Source: Pseudomonadota bacterium
GTDB taxonomy: Bacteria; Bdellovibrionota_B; Oligoflexia; Oligoflexales; CAIYRB01
Length of the DNA: 34,921 nucleotides
Reading direction: 5' to 3'
Assembly: GCA_026390435.1 (NCBI GenBank)
Contig: JAPLFY010000095.1
Span: 1-34,921, forward strand
The stretch's first letter is position 1. Every line of letters begins with the position of its first letter. The translations under genes and the position numbers were made by a program. Positions 26,328 to 34,808 of the stretch are shown one piece after another. The notes beneath the pieces are model-generated. The model saw nothing but the letters and a program-made list of their open reading frames with translations, was not told the DNA's origin and made no database searches.

Positions 26328-27444
26328 TATTGGGCTTTTAGCCTTGTTTTGCTTTATTGCTTTGTTTAATGCTTTGGCTGCTCCGCGCCTTGCCCGCGGA
26401 GGTATCTGGTTCGACTCTAATTTTGACGCGAGCAGCGGCAGTCCATTCGTCAGTGTGATTGTGCCCGCACGCAATGAGGCTCATCAAATAGAGTCCTGTT
26501 TGACTGCGTTGCTAGCTAATGAATATCAGGCGTTTGAGGTCATCGTTGGTGACGATCAGTCCACAGATGGTACCGGTGACTTAGTTCAGTCCATGCAGGC
26601 GCAGGTCGGTGATCGGCTTAAACTGATTCGGTTGACGACGCCTCCTGCGCCAGGGTGGACGGGTAAAGCGCGGACATGCCAGGAGCTGGTCAAATACGCA
26701 CGCGGCGAGATGCTCGTTTTCTGCGACGCCGATGTTGTAGTGGGCCCGCGGGTCGTAAAGAGCACGGTCGGCTCGCTTTTGGCCTACCAAGCTGGAGCCC
26801 TCACTGTGCTGCCGCGGCAGTTAGGGGGGTCCCCATTGGTGCAGGCACTCGTGGCTGTAGTGACTCAGTTCCTGATCCTGATCTCACTGCCGCTTTGGCT
26901 GGTGCCGCGTTTGCGCTCTCCAGGACTTGCGACTGGCAATGGTCAGTGGTTTGCCTGGCAGCGTGAGACCTATGACTTAGTTGGTGGCCATGCTGCAGTC
27001 CGTGCTTCACTGATCGAGGATGTCGAGCTGGGACGGCTGGTGAAAAAAGTGGGCCATAAGCTAGTGCCAGCATGTGCAGCCGGAGAGATTTGCGTACAAA
27101 TGTATCAAAGCTGGGCCGAGGCCAGACAGGGCTTTCGTAAGAACCTATTTGTCTTGTTTGGTGGCTCGCAGCTAGCTCTCCTGATTATGATGCCTCTCAT
27201 CTTGCTGTTACTATTTGCCCCGTTATTGGCGATCCTTCAAAACGATTGGGTGACGATATTTGGTGTTTTTATGCTGAATACTGTGCTCCTTTGCTCGCAG
27301 CGACTGACTTTCAAAACTCCCTGGCTAGCGTTGGTTTTATTTCCCTTTGGTATCCTGCTTGCGCTTGGTGTCCTCTGCGAATCCGCTTTTTATACTCGCA
27401 AAGGTGACCTGGCCTGGAAGGGACGGGCGCTAGAGGTCTCATAG
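26311..27444 (+). CDS. cruG: CruG-like carotenoid glycosyltransferase (GT2)
   Basis: A 377-residue family-2 glycosyltransferase with an N-terminal membrane helix. The nucleotide-sugar site comprises VIVPARNEAHQIESCL, GDDQSTDGT and the metal-binding CDADV; acceptor-side blocks ATGNGQWFAWQRETYD and IEDVELGRLVKK follow, and two or three C-terminal helices end the protein. CruG-type enzymes glycosylate the 2'-hydroxyl of myxol-type carotenoids; other members act on related hydroxycarotenoids. Membership rests on fold, length and linkage to cruF. The ATG lies inside the acyltransferase gene, so translation is coupled. Confidence 0.8.
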   Translation: MLVCFSIGLLALFCFIALFNALAAPRLARGGIWFDSNFDASSGSPFVSVIVPARNEAHQIESCLTALLANEYQAFEVIVGDDQSTDGTGDLVQSMQAQVGDRLKLIRLTTPPAPGWTGKARTCQELVKYARGEMLVFCDADVVVGPRVVKSTVGSLLAYQAGALTVLPRQLGGSPLVQALVAVVTQFLILISLPLWLVPRLRSPGLATGNGQWFAWQRETYDLVGGHAAVRASLIEDVELGRLVKKVGHKLVPACAAGEICVQMYQSWAEARQGFRKNLFVLFGGSQLALLIMMPLILLLLFAPLLAILQNDWVTIFGVFMLNTVLLCSQRLTFKTPWLALVLFPFGILLALGVLCESAFYTRKGDLAWKGRALEVS

Positions 27445-27523
27445 CGAGGTCCGACCTTGTGCTTGCAAAAATAGAGATTTCGCCCTAAAAAATTATGGTT
27501 AGACTGGAAAAGGAGACTCGCGG

Positions 27524-28273
27524 ATGAAAAATAAAGCGTTAGCGGCTTGTGTCGCATTTCTAATGTCTGCAGCTAGCACCCTAGCTGCGGCAACCGCGAC
27601 CCATCCAGTGGAAGCGGTGGTTGTACCTAGTCAAGAGCGTCTCGCCATTGCTGACAGCGCCAAAGCGAAGCTGGACTTGCTAGTAACTAAAAATGATAAA
27701 AGTCGCGCCAGTCTTATTGAACAAGCCCGCCTGTCTTACTTTATTGGGAAATATGGCAACACGGATGAGGAGAAGCTTGCCGCTTATGAGCATGGTGTAA
27801 AGCTTTTAGAGCCCTTTGCAGCAGACGTCAATGAGCCTGAAGCTGCACTAATCTGGGCAGCTAATGCTGGTGGCATGGCTAGTGTTCAGCGCAATCTTGA
27901 TGCCCTGCGCCTCATGGAGAAAATTGAAAAGCGTTTGATTGCAGTCAGTGAGAAGCACCCATCCTATGAGGCCGGAGCTGCTAATCGCGCTCTAGCTAGT
28001 ATCTATCTAAACGCGCCGCGGTTTATCTCGGTCGGGTCGAAGAAGAAAGCCGCTGAGTACGCCCGCAAAGCCTTTGCTCAAGATCCGCAAAACCCCGCAA
28101 ATATGCTAATAATGGCGCACATTGCCGCCGACGATGGTGACGAACAAAAAGCCGTGCAGCTCTATCAAAGTGTACTTGTAATTGCTAAGCCCGACCGCTA
28201 CCCGCTAGATTACGCCGCATGGCGAAACGAGGCGGTCGAGGGCCTAGACGACGCTGGTGTCCTTAGGTCCTGA
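27524..28273 (+). CDS. Periplasmic TPR-type protein
   Basis: A 249-residue protein with a clear signal peptide (residues 1-22, LAACVAFLMSAASTLAAA) and helical repeats (QARLSYFIGKYGNTDEEKLAAYEHGVKLLEPF; EAGAANRALASIYLNAP; ARKAFAQDPQNPANMLIMAHIAADDGDEQKAVQLY). The pattern with NRALASIYLNAP and EYARKAFAQDP resembles the TatT-like TPR proteins linked to TRAP transporters, but no TRAP gene is nearby. AAGGAG lies 8 bases before the ATG. It is monocistronic, 79 bp after cruG, and converges on the SDR gene. Confidence 0.75.
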   Translation: MKNKALAACVAFLMSAASTLAAATATHPVEAVVVPSQERLAIADSAKAKLDLLVTKNDKSRASLIEQARLSYFIGKYGNTDEEKLAAYEHGVKLLEPFAADVNEPEAALIWAANAGGMASVQRNLDALRLMEKIEKRLIAVSEKHPSYEAGAANRALASIYLNAPRFISVGSKKKAAEYARKAFAQDPQNPANMLIMAHIAADDGDEQKAVQLYQSVLVIAKPDRYPLDYAAWRNEAVEGLDDAGVLRS

Positions 28274-28282
28274 GCTTAAAGG

Positions 28283-29023
28283 TCAGCCGCGAGCTCGCAC
28301 GGTGCCTAGGCCACCGTCGACGCCAATCACTTGTCCGGTCATCCAGCTGGAAGGCCCGACCAGTAAGAATTCGGCCATCGCGGCAATATCCTCTGACTCG
28401 CCAAGTCGGCCGAGAGCGTGCATTGCCACAGAGGCTTTGCGTGACACCTCAGAGCTAGTGATGCGCTCTGTTAGCGGGGTGGCGACTAAACCAGGGGCGA
28501 TGCAGTTGACCCGTATACCCTTGGAGCCATAGGTTGCGGCAGCCGACAAGGTCAGCCCAATCACTGCTCCTTTTGCTGCAGCAATCGCCTCGTGATTCGC
28601 CAGCCCTATGCGCGCAGCGGCTGAGCTCATCAGCACGATGGAGCCCCCGCCCGATTGCATGACTTTCGCCGCTCCCGCGACTGTGGCAAATGCAGTGCGC
28701 GCGCTGGCGTTCATTACGGCATCGAACTCGTCTTCGCGGGTTAAATGTGCCGGCTTCAGCAGCAGGGAACCCGCACAACAGATCACCCCGTCTAAACGTC
28801 CCAAAAGGCTAGCAGCCTTGGCCGATGCATCGACGATACTTTCATAATCGCCTGTGATCGGCAGTGCATCCCCACCTATACGTGCCACCAACTCATCCAA
28901 GCGTCCTTCGTTCCTAGCTGCGAGGGCTACGCGGTGATTATTTTGGAGTAGTCTCTGGGCTAGGTTCTGGCCGATACCGCCTGTTGCACCGATGATTAAT
29001 ACATGTTTTGGTGTTGCTTCCAT
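28283..29023 (-). CDS. SDR-family protein lacking the catalytic tyrosine
   Basis: A 246-residue short-chain dehydrogenase/reductase. The NAD(P)-binding motif GATGGIG is at 12-18, CCAG near 82-85 and MSSAAARIG follows. The YxxxK motif reads IAAAK (147-151): Lys151 is kept but Tyr is replaced by Ile147, with Ser134 correctly spaced. The family C-terminal block WMTGQVIGVDGGL is present. Without Tyr normal dehydrogenase chemistry is doubtful, so it may bind cofactor for another purpose or use another residue (His144 is nearby). ATG 29023 has GGAG 6 bases upstream and is preferred to the ATG at 29065. Confidence 0.88.
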   Translation of the reverse strand: MEATPKHVLIIGATGGIGQNLAQRLLQNNHRVALAARNEGRLDELVARIGGDALPITGDYESIVDASAKAASLLGRLDGVICCAGSLLLKPAHLTREDEFDAVMNASARTAFATVAGAAKVMQSGGGSIVLMSSAAARIGLANHEAIAAAKGAVIGLTLSAAATYGSKGIRVNCIAPGLVATPLTERITSSEVSRKASVAMHALGRLGESEDIAAMAEFLLVGPSSWMTGQVIGVDGGLGTVRARG

Positions 29024-29087
29024 TTTGAGCTCCGCAGGTGATTGACAACATTGGCTTAGCCTCACGGTAAGTCCGCCGTCACGGTGA

Positions 29088-29093
29088 CGTCAA
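29088..29093 (-). promoter_or_regulatory. Possible promoter of the SDR gene
   Basis: A TTGACG -35 candidate on the minus strand overlaps a 13-bp palindrome, CGTCACGGTGACG (29077-29089), about 65 bases before the SDR start. The -10 region 17 bases on is poor (TTACCG). The palindrome could be an operator. Confidence 0.3.
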
Positions 29094-29099
29094 CCATAT

Positions 29100-30368
29100 T
29101 CAAAACACAGCAATCAGAGCAATTTGCCCGCCGCCCCAAGGCCAAAATGGCTTGTCTTTACTGGCATAGGGAAAGTTGTGAGCCAATCGGGACACATTCC
29201 AAGTGGTATTGACGATTGCATGTGCGCTACTGCTGAGTGCTGAATCCCACGCAAGCAACGTCTTTGCCTCTGTGCGATACCAGTGTCCTTTGTCCTCCCG
29301 GGCTTCGACTAAGTGCAAGAAAGCTCCGTATTCAAGACTTTGTCGCGTCCCACTAACCTGTGTGAATCTCGTCGCGCGAAGGCCAACTTCTTGTCTATCG
29401 ACGACACTCGGGCTTGGTGCTTCAGGAGCTAGTGAAACTATAACTGTGGGATCAGCTCCTGCAGGTGACGTAAACCTGTAATCAGCATGTCGTTTAATAT
29501 AAACCAAGCCAATTTCAGAAAATGAATCATCGGCTTGGCGTTGCAGTGTGACGTGGTACTGGCCGACATTGCGCTTCATACTTTTACTGTAGATTAGGGG
29601 CAAGCTGTCCCAGGTTTTAGCTTCTTTCTTCCATTCCATTTGCCCCTCGCTAACTAACCGGATCCCAGATTTCAGTTCGTAACTGACTTTGTAGTCTGCG
29701 AATGTTCGTGAATAATCGTAACTATAGCCGCGGCTTTTACGGATCCAGCTAAATGGGGCGTCGTTGCCTAAATTGAAACGTGCACGCCAATGTTGATCGA
29801 TCCAAAATCCCCTAATCTCGCGTGATATCGGTTTGCCTAGGCGCTGATCAACCAAATCCGAACGCTTATCTTGATAGTAGTGATCGACAGACCAGTAACG
29901 AAACTCTAGCCACTGCGACGGTGAATTCCAAAGCGCAACAGCACCTCCAAGATCGCCATATTCTTTATAAGAACCACCGTCTCCGAGCAAACTCCACCGC
30001 AGCCACGTACCGCTAGGTTGTGCCCATAGCTGTAATAAGTGTTCCGCTCGTTGTTCTATCAGATCTTCGCGACGATATTGGAAGACGGCACATCCAGCAC
30101 TCTCATTAAGCGGCGACTGAACTTTTATGTCTTCGCGATAATCAAAGCGTCGCGCATTGTAGCTCCCACCGTAAGCACGAAATCCACTATCTGCGCGATC
30201 CCATAATTCCTCATATAATAGAGGAAAGCGGTAGCTCATCTGATCCAGAAGGCTATGGCTGCTTAAGCTCTCCTCACGATCGATACGATCGGCATCCGCC
30301 TCTATGAAGCGAGCCAGCGCAGTTGTGCTAAATACCGCAACTGCTGCAGCCACTGCGCCGACTCTCAT
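29100..30368 (-). CDS. Outer-membrane beta-barrel-like protein
   Basis: A 422-residue protein with a signal peptide (1-20, VAAAVAVFSTTALA). The mature part has many short alternating-hydrophobicity strands rich in Tyr, Trp and Arg (WLEFRYWSVDHYY; YKVSYELKSGIRLVSEGQMEW; QYHVTLQRQADDSFSEIGLVYIKR). It ends in Phe (QIALIAVF), the usual signal for the barrel assembly machinery. A 16-20-strand barrel or porin-like protein is likely; the substrate is unknown. It follows the membrane-protein gene at 30829 by 5 bp, so both form an operon read leftwards. Confidence 0.68.
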   Translation of the reverse strand: MRVGAVAAAVAVFSTTALARFIEADADRIDREESLSSHSLLDQMSYRFPLLYEELWDRADSGFRAYGGSYNARRFDYREDIKVQSPLNESAGCAVFQYRREDLIEQRAEHLLQLWAQPSGTWLRWSLLGDGGSYKEYGDLGGAVALWNSPSQWLEFRYWSVDHYYQDKRSDLVDQRLGKPISREIRGFWIDQHWRARFNLGNDAPFSWIRKSRGYSYDYSRTFADYKVSYELKSGIRLVSEGQMEWKKEAKTWDSLPLIYSKSMKRNVGQYHVTLQRQADDSFSEIGLVYIKRHADYRFTSPAGADPTVIVSLAPEAPSPSVVDRQEVGLRATRFTQVSGTRQSLEYGAFLHLVEAREDKGHWYRTEAKTLLAWDSALSSSAHAIVNTTWNVSRLAHNFPYASKDKPFWPWGGGQIALIAVF

Positions 30369-30373
30369 CGTAT

Positions 30374-30829
30374 TTACAGCTTTTCCTCGGTCGTTAGATC
30401 CAGGCTGCTATTAACCTTTGACCATCCAAATGCATGTCCGGCTGCAATAAGGGAGCCACCTCCTAAGATAGTCTCAGTAGAGTGCATCCAAACGCCAGCC
30501 AGACAAACGATAGCGCCAATGAACTGCACTGCTAGATTAGCTGGATGCAGATGCAAAAGAGCCATCTTTCCAAGTAATGTCTCCGACATTTCCTGAAGAT
30601 GAGTGTGACGCACCGCAGCGAATCCTAGAGCTCGCGCGGCAACAAAAATCGCGAGCGCAAAGACCCAATTCTGATTCCAGAGATAAAAAATACTCCACAT
30701 CGCTCCGACTAAATAAAAAATGATCGATACAGGATGAGCCGCTCTTAGGGCCATTCGCTGCATCATCGAGAATTCCTTAGTCCGCGATATTGTGACTAGA
30801 CCACCAGTTTGGACATTAGGCGAGGCCAT
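30374..30829 (-). CDS. Small polytopic membrane protein
   Basis: A 151-residue protein with three or four predicted helices (about 37-55 IFYLVGAMWSIFYLW; 58-72 VFALAIFVAARALGF; 100-118 LAVQFIGAIVCLAGVW; 120-135). It contains HTHLQEM and HLHP motifs, histidine-rich positions that could bind metal, but I do not recognise the family. AAGGAGG stands 6 bases before the ATG. It leads the two-gene operon with the outer-membrane-like protein. Confidence 0.7.
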   Translation of the reverse strand: MASPNVQTGGLVTISRTKEFSMMQRMALRAAHPVSIIFYLVGAMWSIFYLWNQNWVFALAIFVAARALGFAAVRHTHLQEMSETLLGKMALLHLHPANLAVQFIGAIVCLAGVWMHSTETILGGGSLIAAGHAFGWSKVNSSLDLTTEEKL

Positions 30830-30842
30830 CGTAGTTCCTCCT

Positions 30843-30869
30843 TAAGTGTGGGTAACGCATACACACTTA
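30843..30869 (-). promoter_or_regulatory. Inverted repeat abutting the ribosome site of the 30829 gene
   Basis: TAAGTGTG (30843-30850) and CACACTTA (30862-30869) pair perfectly. On the transcript the second arm runs straight into AAGGAGG, so the hairpin could control ribosome access or serve as an operator. Confidence 0.35.
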
Positions 30870-30894
30870 GGGGACATGCATAACCGATGCCACT

Positions 30895-30908
30895 ATGGGG
30901 TCAGGCAC
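30895..30908 (+). repeat. REP-like motif, copy 1
   Basis: ATGGGGTCAGGCAC, the complement of GTGCCTGACCCC, a motif common in repetitive extragenic palindromes linked to IS200-like (RAYT) transposases. A near-identical copy in opposite orientation lies at 34676-34689. Confidence 0.4.
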
Positions 30909-30913
30909 TTCTC

Positions 30914-31144
30914 TTAACTATCCAAAATCGCCTGAATCTGCCGCTCAATCGCATCGGCATAAGCATCCATAAATTTCCCAATGGAGCTTTTCGGCACGAC
31001 AGCCTCAGCGACTTTTTCCCCTTGATCGTCTGCATCAGAGCTAGTCAGCGTATCTTGCGACACCAAACGTAGGTGTGCTCTTTGGGATGCTTTGCCAGCT
31101 TGCATCGGCGGATTTTTAGGAGTGGTTGTCATATACACTGCCAT
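30914..31144 (-). CDS. Small hypothetical protein
   Basis: About 76 residues from the ATG at 31144 (a later ATG at 31132 is also possible). There is no recognised domain. The N-terminus is Thr/Lys/Pro-rich and probably disordered, and the C-terminus SSIGKFMDAYADAIERQIQAIL forms an amphipathic helix. No clear ribosome site is seen, and the start lies only about 20 bp beyond the fusA terminator, so expression would depend on read-through or an internal promoter. Coding status is uncertain. Confidence 0.4.
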   Translation of the reverse strand: MAVYMTTTPKNPPMQAGKASQRAHLRLVSQDTLTSSDADDQGEKVAEAVVPKSSIGKFMDAYADAIERQIQAILDS

Positions 31145-31164
31145 CGGCAGGAACGACAAAAAAC

Positions 31165-31202
31165 TTAAAAAAAGACCCCCGCGACCATGGCGGCCGCGGG
31201 GG
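31165..31202 (-). terminator. fusA terminator
   Basis: On the minus strand CCCCCGCG (31195-31202) pairs with CGCGGGGG (31176-31183), followed by TCTTTTTTT. It is a textbook intrinsic terminator 15 bases after the fusA stop. Confidence 0.9.
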
Positions 31203-31216
31203 CTGGTAAACTTAAC

Positions 31217-33319
31217 TTACTTGTTGCCTTTAGCCTGCTCTTCGCGGTGCTTAGACACGATCTGCTCTTGAATGCTCGCTGGCACCGGACGGTACTTGGA
31301 AAACTCCATAGAGAAGTTAGCTTTACCTTGGGTTGCCGAGCGTAGGTCGGTCGAGTAACCGAACATTTCAGACAATGGCACTTCAGCGATGATGACTGCG
31401 TAATCGTCACGCATGTCGCTACCTAGTAGCAAGCCGCGGCGGGACGACAAGTCACCTTGGACTGTACCTTGGAAGTCGCTTGGGGTCTCAACTTCGACGC
31501 GCATAATTGGCTCGAGGAGCACCGGCTTAGAAGCCAGGAATGCTTCTTTGAACGCTGCGCGCGACGCAATTTTGAACGCCATCTCAGAGGAGTCGACAGG
31601 GTGGAAGCCACCGTCGTCTAGGTCGATCTGGGTACGAATCACTTGGAAGCCGCCCAGCGGACCTTTCACGACGGATTCGTTGAAGCCCTTCTCGCAACCA
31701 GGGATGAATTCTTTTGGAATCGCACCACCGACGATGTTGTTTTCGAACTTGAAGTTGACCTCCGAGTCCTCAGGCAGCGGAATCAGTTTGCCCACGACGT
31801 GCGCGTACTGGCCCGAACCCCCGGTCTGCTTCTTGTGCTTGTAGTCGTAGTTAGCTGGCAGTGTTGGAGCTTCACGGTAGTTAACCTTAGGCTGACCTAC
31901 AACTACGTTAGCTTTGTACTCGCGTTTGATCCGCTCAACGTAAATCTCAAGGTGGAGTTCGCCCATGCCTTTGATGATCGTTTCGTTGGATTCTGGATCA
32001 ACAAAAACGCGGAAGGTTGGGTCTTCTTTCATAAAGCGGTTGAGCGCTTTTGAAACTTTCACCAAGTCGTCTTGTTTTTCAGGCCTCAATGCTAGTTCAA
32101 TAACTGGCTCTGGGCAAAAAATCGATTCCATCGCGACGTTGATGCTTTCTGCACAGTACGTGTCACCAGAAGCACACTCAACACCAACCATAGCTATAAT
32201 ATCGCCAGCGGAGGCGACATCGATCTCTTCTTTATCTGCCGAGTGCATGCGCACGAGACGGCCGATACGTTGCTTCTTCTGCGTCCGAGGGTTGTATGCA
32301 GTGTCGCCTTTTTTCAGCGTACCTTGGTAGATCCGTGTGTAGGTCAACTGGCCGTATTGGTCGTCTGAGATCTTAAATGCCATGCCAATGAGAGGTAGGG
32401 ATGGGTCAGAGATAGCTTCGACCTTCTCGTTTTTATCGAGATCGGTACCGAAGTTCTTAACATCCAAAGGACTTGGAAGGTAGCGGCCGACAGCATCGAG
32501 CAGTAGCTGAACGCCGCGGTTTTTATAGGCAGAGCCCATAAAGACCGGGGTCAACTCGCGTTTGATCACCGCCTCGCGGATGGTTTTGTTGAGCAGATCT
32601 TCTGGAATTTCTTTTTCTTCCAGCATCAACTCAGTCATCTCGTCAGAGAACATCGAGACTTTGTCGAGCATAATGCCACGGTATTCATTGGCTTTATCGG
32701 TAAATTCTGCCGGAATGTCGGCTTCGCGGATGCGCTCGCCTTTTTCGCCTTCAAAGAAGAATGCGCGCATTTTGACGAGGTCTATCTCGCCTTCATGAGC
32801 GCCTTCGAGGCCGATCGGGATCTGCATCATAACCGCATTGTGGCCCAGCTTTTCTCTAAGCATTCCAGTTACGCGGTATGGGTTAGCACCTTGGCGGTCC
32901 AGCTTATTGATGAAGGCCAAGCATGGAACGCGGTAGCGCTTCATTTGGCGGTCAACTGTGATGGACTGCGACTGGACACCGGATACGCCGCAGAGTACCA
33001 GAACCGCACCGTCGAGAACCCGCAGCGAACGCTCCACTTCTACCGTGAAGTCCACGTGACCGGGAGTGTCGATGATGTTGATGGCGAAGTCTTTCCACGC
33101 GACAGTGGTAGCTGCGGAGGTAATCGTGATGCCACGCTCTTTTTCAAGCTCCATGTGGTCCATCGTAGCGCCGTCACCAGTTGTGCCCCGCACTTCTTGG
33201 ATCTTGTGGATCCGGCCGGTGTAAAAGAGGATCCGCTCAGTGAGCGTCGTCTTGCCGGAGTCGATGTGAGCTGAAATGCCGATGTTACGGACAAATTCCA
33301 TTTTACCTGTTGATGCCAT
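31217..33319 (-). CDS. fusA: Elongation factor G, EF-G1/spd-like subtype
   Basis: A 700-residue translocation GTPase: P-loop AHIDSGKT (17-24), switch motif [20 protein letters not shown] and G5 GSAYK, with full domains II-V. The P-loop reads AHIDSGKT, not the usual bacterial AHIDAGKT, and [20 protein letters not shown] closely follows mitochondrial EF-G1 and the spd EF-G1 group of spirochaetes, planctomycetes and deltaproteobacteria. It moves tRNA and mRNA on the ribosome. It stands alone with its own terminator, outside the usual str operon (no rpsL, rpsG or tuf next to it), so another fusA may exist elsewhere in the genome. Confidence 0.96.
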   Translation of the reverse strand: MASTGKMEFVRNIGISAHIDSGKTTLTERILFYTGRIHKIQEVRGTTGDGATMDHMELEKERGITITSAATTVAWKDFAINIIDTPGHVDFTVEVERSLRVLDGAVLVLCGVSGVQSQSITVDRQMKRYRVPCLAFINKLDRQGANPYRVTGMLREKLGHNAVMMQIPIGLEGAHEGEIDLVKMRAFFFEGEKGERIREADIPAEFTDKANEYRGIMLDKVSMFSDEMTELMLEEKEIPEDLLNKTIREAVIKRELTPVFMGSAYKNRGVQLLLDAVGRYLPSPLDVKNFGTDLDKNEKVEAISDPSLPLIGMAFKISDDQYGQLTYTRIYQGTLKKGDTAYNPRTQKKQRIGRLVRMHSADKEEIDVASAGDIIAMVGVECASGDTYCAESINVAMESIFCPEPVIELALRPEKQDDLVKVSKALNRFMKEDPTFRVFVDPESNETIIKGMGELHLEIYVERIKREYKANVVVGQPKVNYREAPTLPANYDYKHKKQTGGSGQYAHVVGKLIPLPEDSEVNFKFENNIVGGAIPKEFIPGCEKGFNESVVKGPLGGFQVIRTQIDLDDGGFHPVDSSEMAFKIASRAAFKEAFLASKPVLLEPIMRVEVETPSDFQGTVQGDLSSRRGLLLGSDMRDDYAVIIAEVPLSEMFGYSTDLRSATQGKANFSMEFSKYRPVPASIQEQIVSKHREEQAKGNK

Positions 33320-33360
33320 GCGCGAACACCCTGTTACTTATGTGAAAGGACTCAGCTTTC

Positions 33361-33405
33361 TAATAGTTACCATGAAGCCTGCAGGAGTACCAAGGTAACC
33401 TATTA
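33361..33405 (-). promoter_or_regulatory. Nested palindrome in the fusA leader
   Basis: TAATAGTTACC (33361-33371) pairs with GGTAACCTATTA (33394-33405) with one extra C, and the 8-bp palindrome CCTGCAGG (33378-33385) sits at the centre. It lies 42-86 bases before the fusA start and may be an operator or leader hairpin. A promoter candidate further upstream reads TTTAGG, 17 bases, TATGGT. Confidence 0.4.
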
Positions 33406-33530
33406 ATCTCAAGCGAAAAGTACCAGACTTACCCACAAACGACCATATCTAGTCTAAATTTTTTCCTAAACTCCGTTGCCAAACTCTACGAAAAGGAGTG
33501 TGGGAAATTTGACGCAACGCGGTGAAGACT

Positions 33531-34604
33531 ATGGCCAGCAAATTAAATCTCAGCAGTTCTAACCCGAGTTCGTTGGGCAGTGCAACGGACGGTGGCCCCA
33601 CCTTAGTGCGTGGGCTTAGCGGGCCCGCCCTGGGCGAAAGTGAGGCGCTTTGGGAGAGCTACGATGCTCCCGAAGACTTATCACCAGAGCAGCAAGAATT
33701 TAGTGCCCTGGGCGAACTGGAGCTAACACCCGGGGGTATTAAATACCGCTTCGTTTGGCTGATTCTGCTCTTGGTCGGGGCCGGGTCTTACAGCGCCTAC
33801 GAAGTCCTCATCAACGATCATAACCCTTTCGAGTCCATGCTCGTCTCGCTAGATGAGCTCATCAAGTTCGGCTTGGGTCAGGATGTAGCCGAGCCACAAA
33901 CGGATGCCACCGTAGCGACGAGTGTTCCGCAAGCTGGTTCGCCAAAGAAAGCTGATTCTGGACCAGTTTCAGAACGCGCAGATTCTAAAGTATCATCGAA
34001 TACTTCTAAAGCTTACGATGGGTTGCCAAATAAACCACCAATCCAGCTGGCTAAAGTCGACGCGGCTAAAGACGCCCCAACAGCAGTTGCCGATGAGATA
34101 GTCGCAGGTATGAATCACGAGTTTGTCTACCAGCGCTTCAAGGCCATTCAGGAAATTCGCAAACAAAAGGTCATCGCTGCTACCGATCTGTTGCAACAGG
34201 GCCTAATCGATGAGAAATTTTGGAATCGCATGTATTCAGCCATAACTTTGGCTGAGTTTGGTGTGCCAGTGACAGTTGCCGAGTTGGGCGATGCCATAGA
34301 AGACACCCGTTCGGAGCTCATAGCCAATTTCTTTCAGCGTTTTCTCAAGAAGCCAGGCCCTGGTGAGCTTTATATTATGCGGCAGATGCTGCGCGTAGCG
34401 GATGAGCGCGGGCGGTTGGTTTTGCTGCAGGCAATTGCGAGGTCCCGGGACGACCTTCGCGATTTATATCTAGTCGCGGCGACGATGGAAGACTCGGCTA
34501 AGATCAAAGGTTGGGCGACAACTGTGGTCAAAGGCCTGCGCTTGCCGCAAGAGGAGCTGCAGAAGCTGAGGGAGCAAGTTCTGCGGGTCAGTCACTCGCT
34601 CTAA
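33531..34604 (+). CDS. Single-pass membrane protein with helical-repeat C-terminus
   Basis: A 357-residue protein: a cytosolic, Ser/Gly/Glu-rich N-terminus (about 1-70), one membrane helix (about 73-92, FVWLILLLVGAGSYSAYEVL), a disordered linker with Asp, Ser and Lys (about 115-185) and a C-terminal helical domain (about 190-345). The C-terminal domain has HEAT-like spacing (FVYQRFKAIQEIRKQKVIAA; FWNRMYSAITLAEFGVPVT; LVLLQAIARSRDDLRDLYLVAATM). I do not recognise a family. ATG 33531 is preferred over GTG 33522 because GGTGA lies 5 bases upstream. It diverges from fusA with about 210 bp between them. Confidence 0.75.
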   Translation: MASKLNLSSSNPSSLGSATDGGPTLVRGLSGPALGESEALWESYDAPEDLSPEQQEFSALGELELTPGGIKYRFVWLILLLVGAGSYSAYEVLINDHNPFESMLVSLDELIKFGLGQDVAEPQTDATVATSVPQAGSPKKADSGPVSERADSKVSSNTSKAYDGLPNKPPIQLAKVDAAKDAPTAVADEIVAGMNHEFVYQRFKAIQEIRKQKVIAATDLLQQGLIDEKFWNRMYSAITLAEFGVPVTVAELGDAIEDTRSELIANFFQRFLKKPGPGELYIMRQMLRVADERGRLVLLQAIARSRDDLRDLYLVAATMEDSAKIKGWATTVVKGLRLPQEELQKLREQVLRVSHSL

Positions 34605-34675
34605 CCAATCTAAATCATTAATATTACTCAAAACCTGATTAACACAGTTCCTGTGCTTTCAGGGGGTTAGCTCCA

Positions 34676-34689
34676 GTGCCCGACCCCAT
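34676..34689 (-). repeat. REP-like motif, copy 2
   Basis: GTGCCCGACCCCAT, the inverted near-copy of 30895-30908 (one transition). It lies between the 34604 stop and the nuclease gene. A weak CACAG/CTGTG hairpin (34643-34655) precedes it. Confidence 0.4.
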
Positions 34690-34808
34690 TCTCATGGACT
34701 GACATCTCCGCGCACTGCCCCCGTGTCCGTCGACTTTAGTCTTCACTTGTTTGAGTCTCTGTGCAGTCCCGAGCACTCACGCTCGCTAATCTGCGCAGGA
34801 TCATCACG

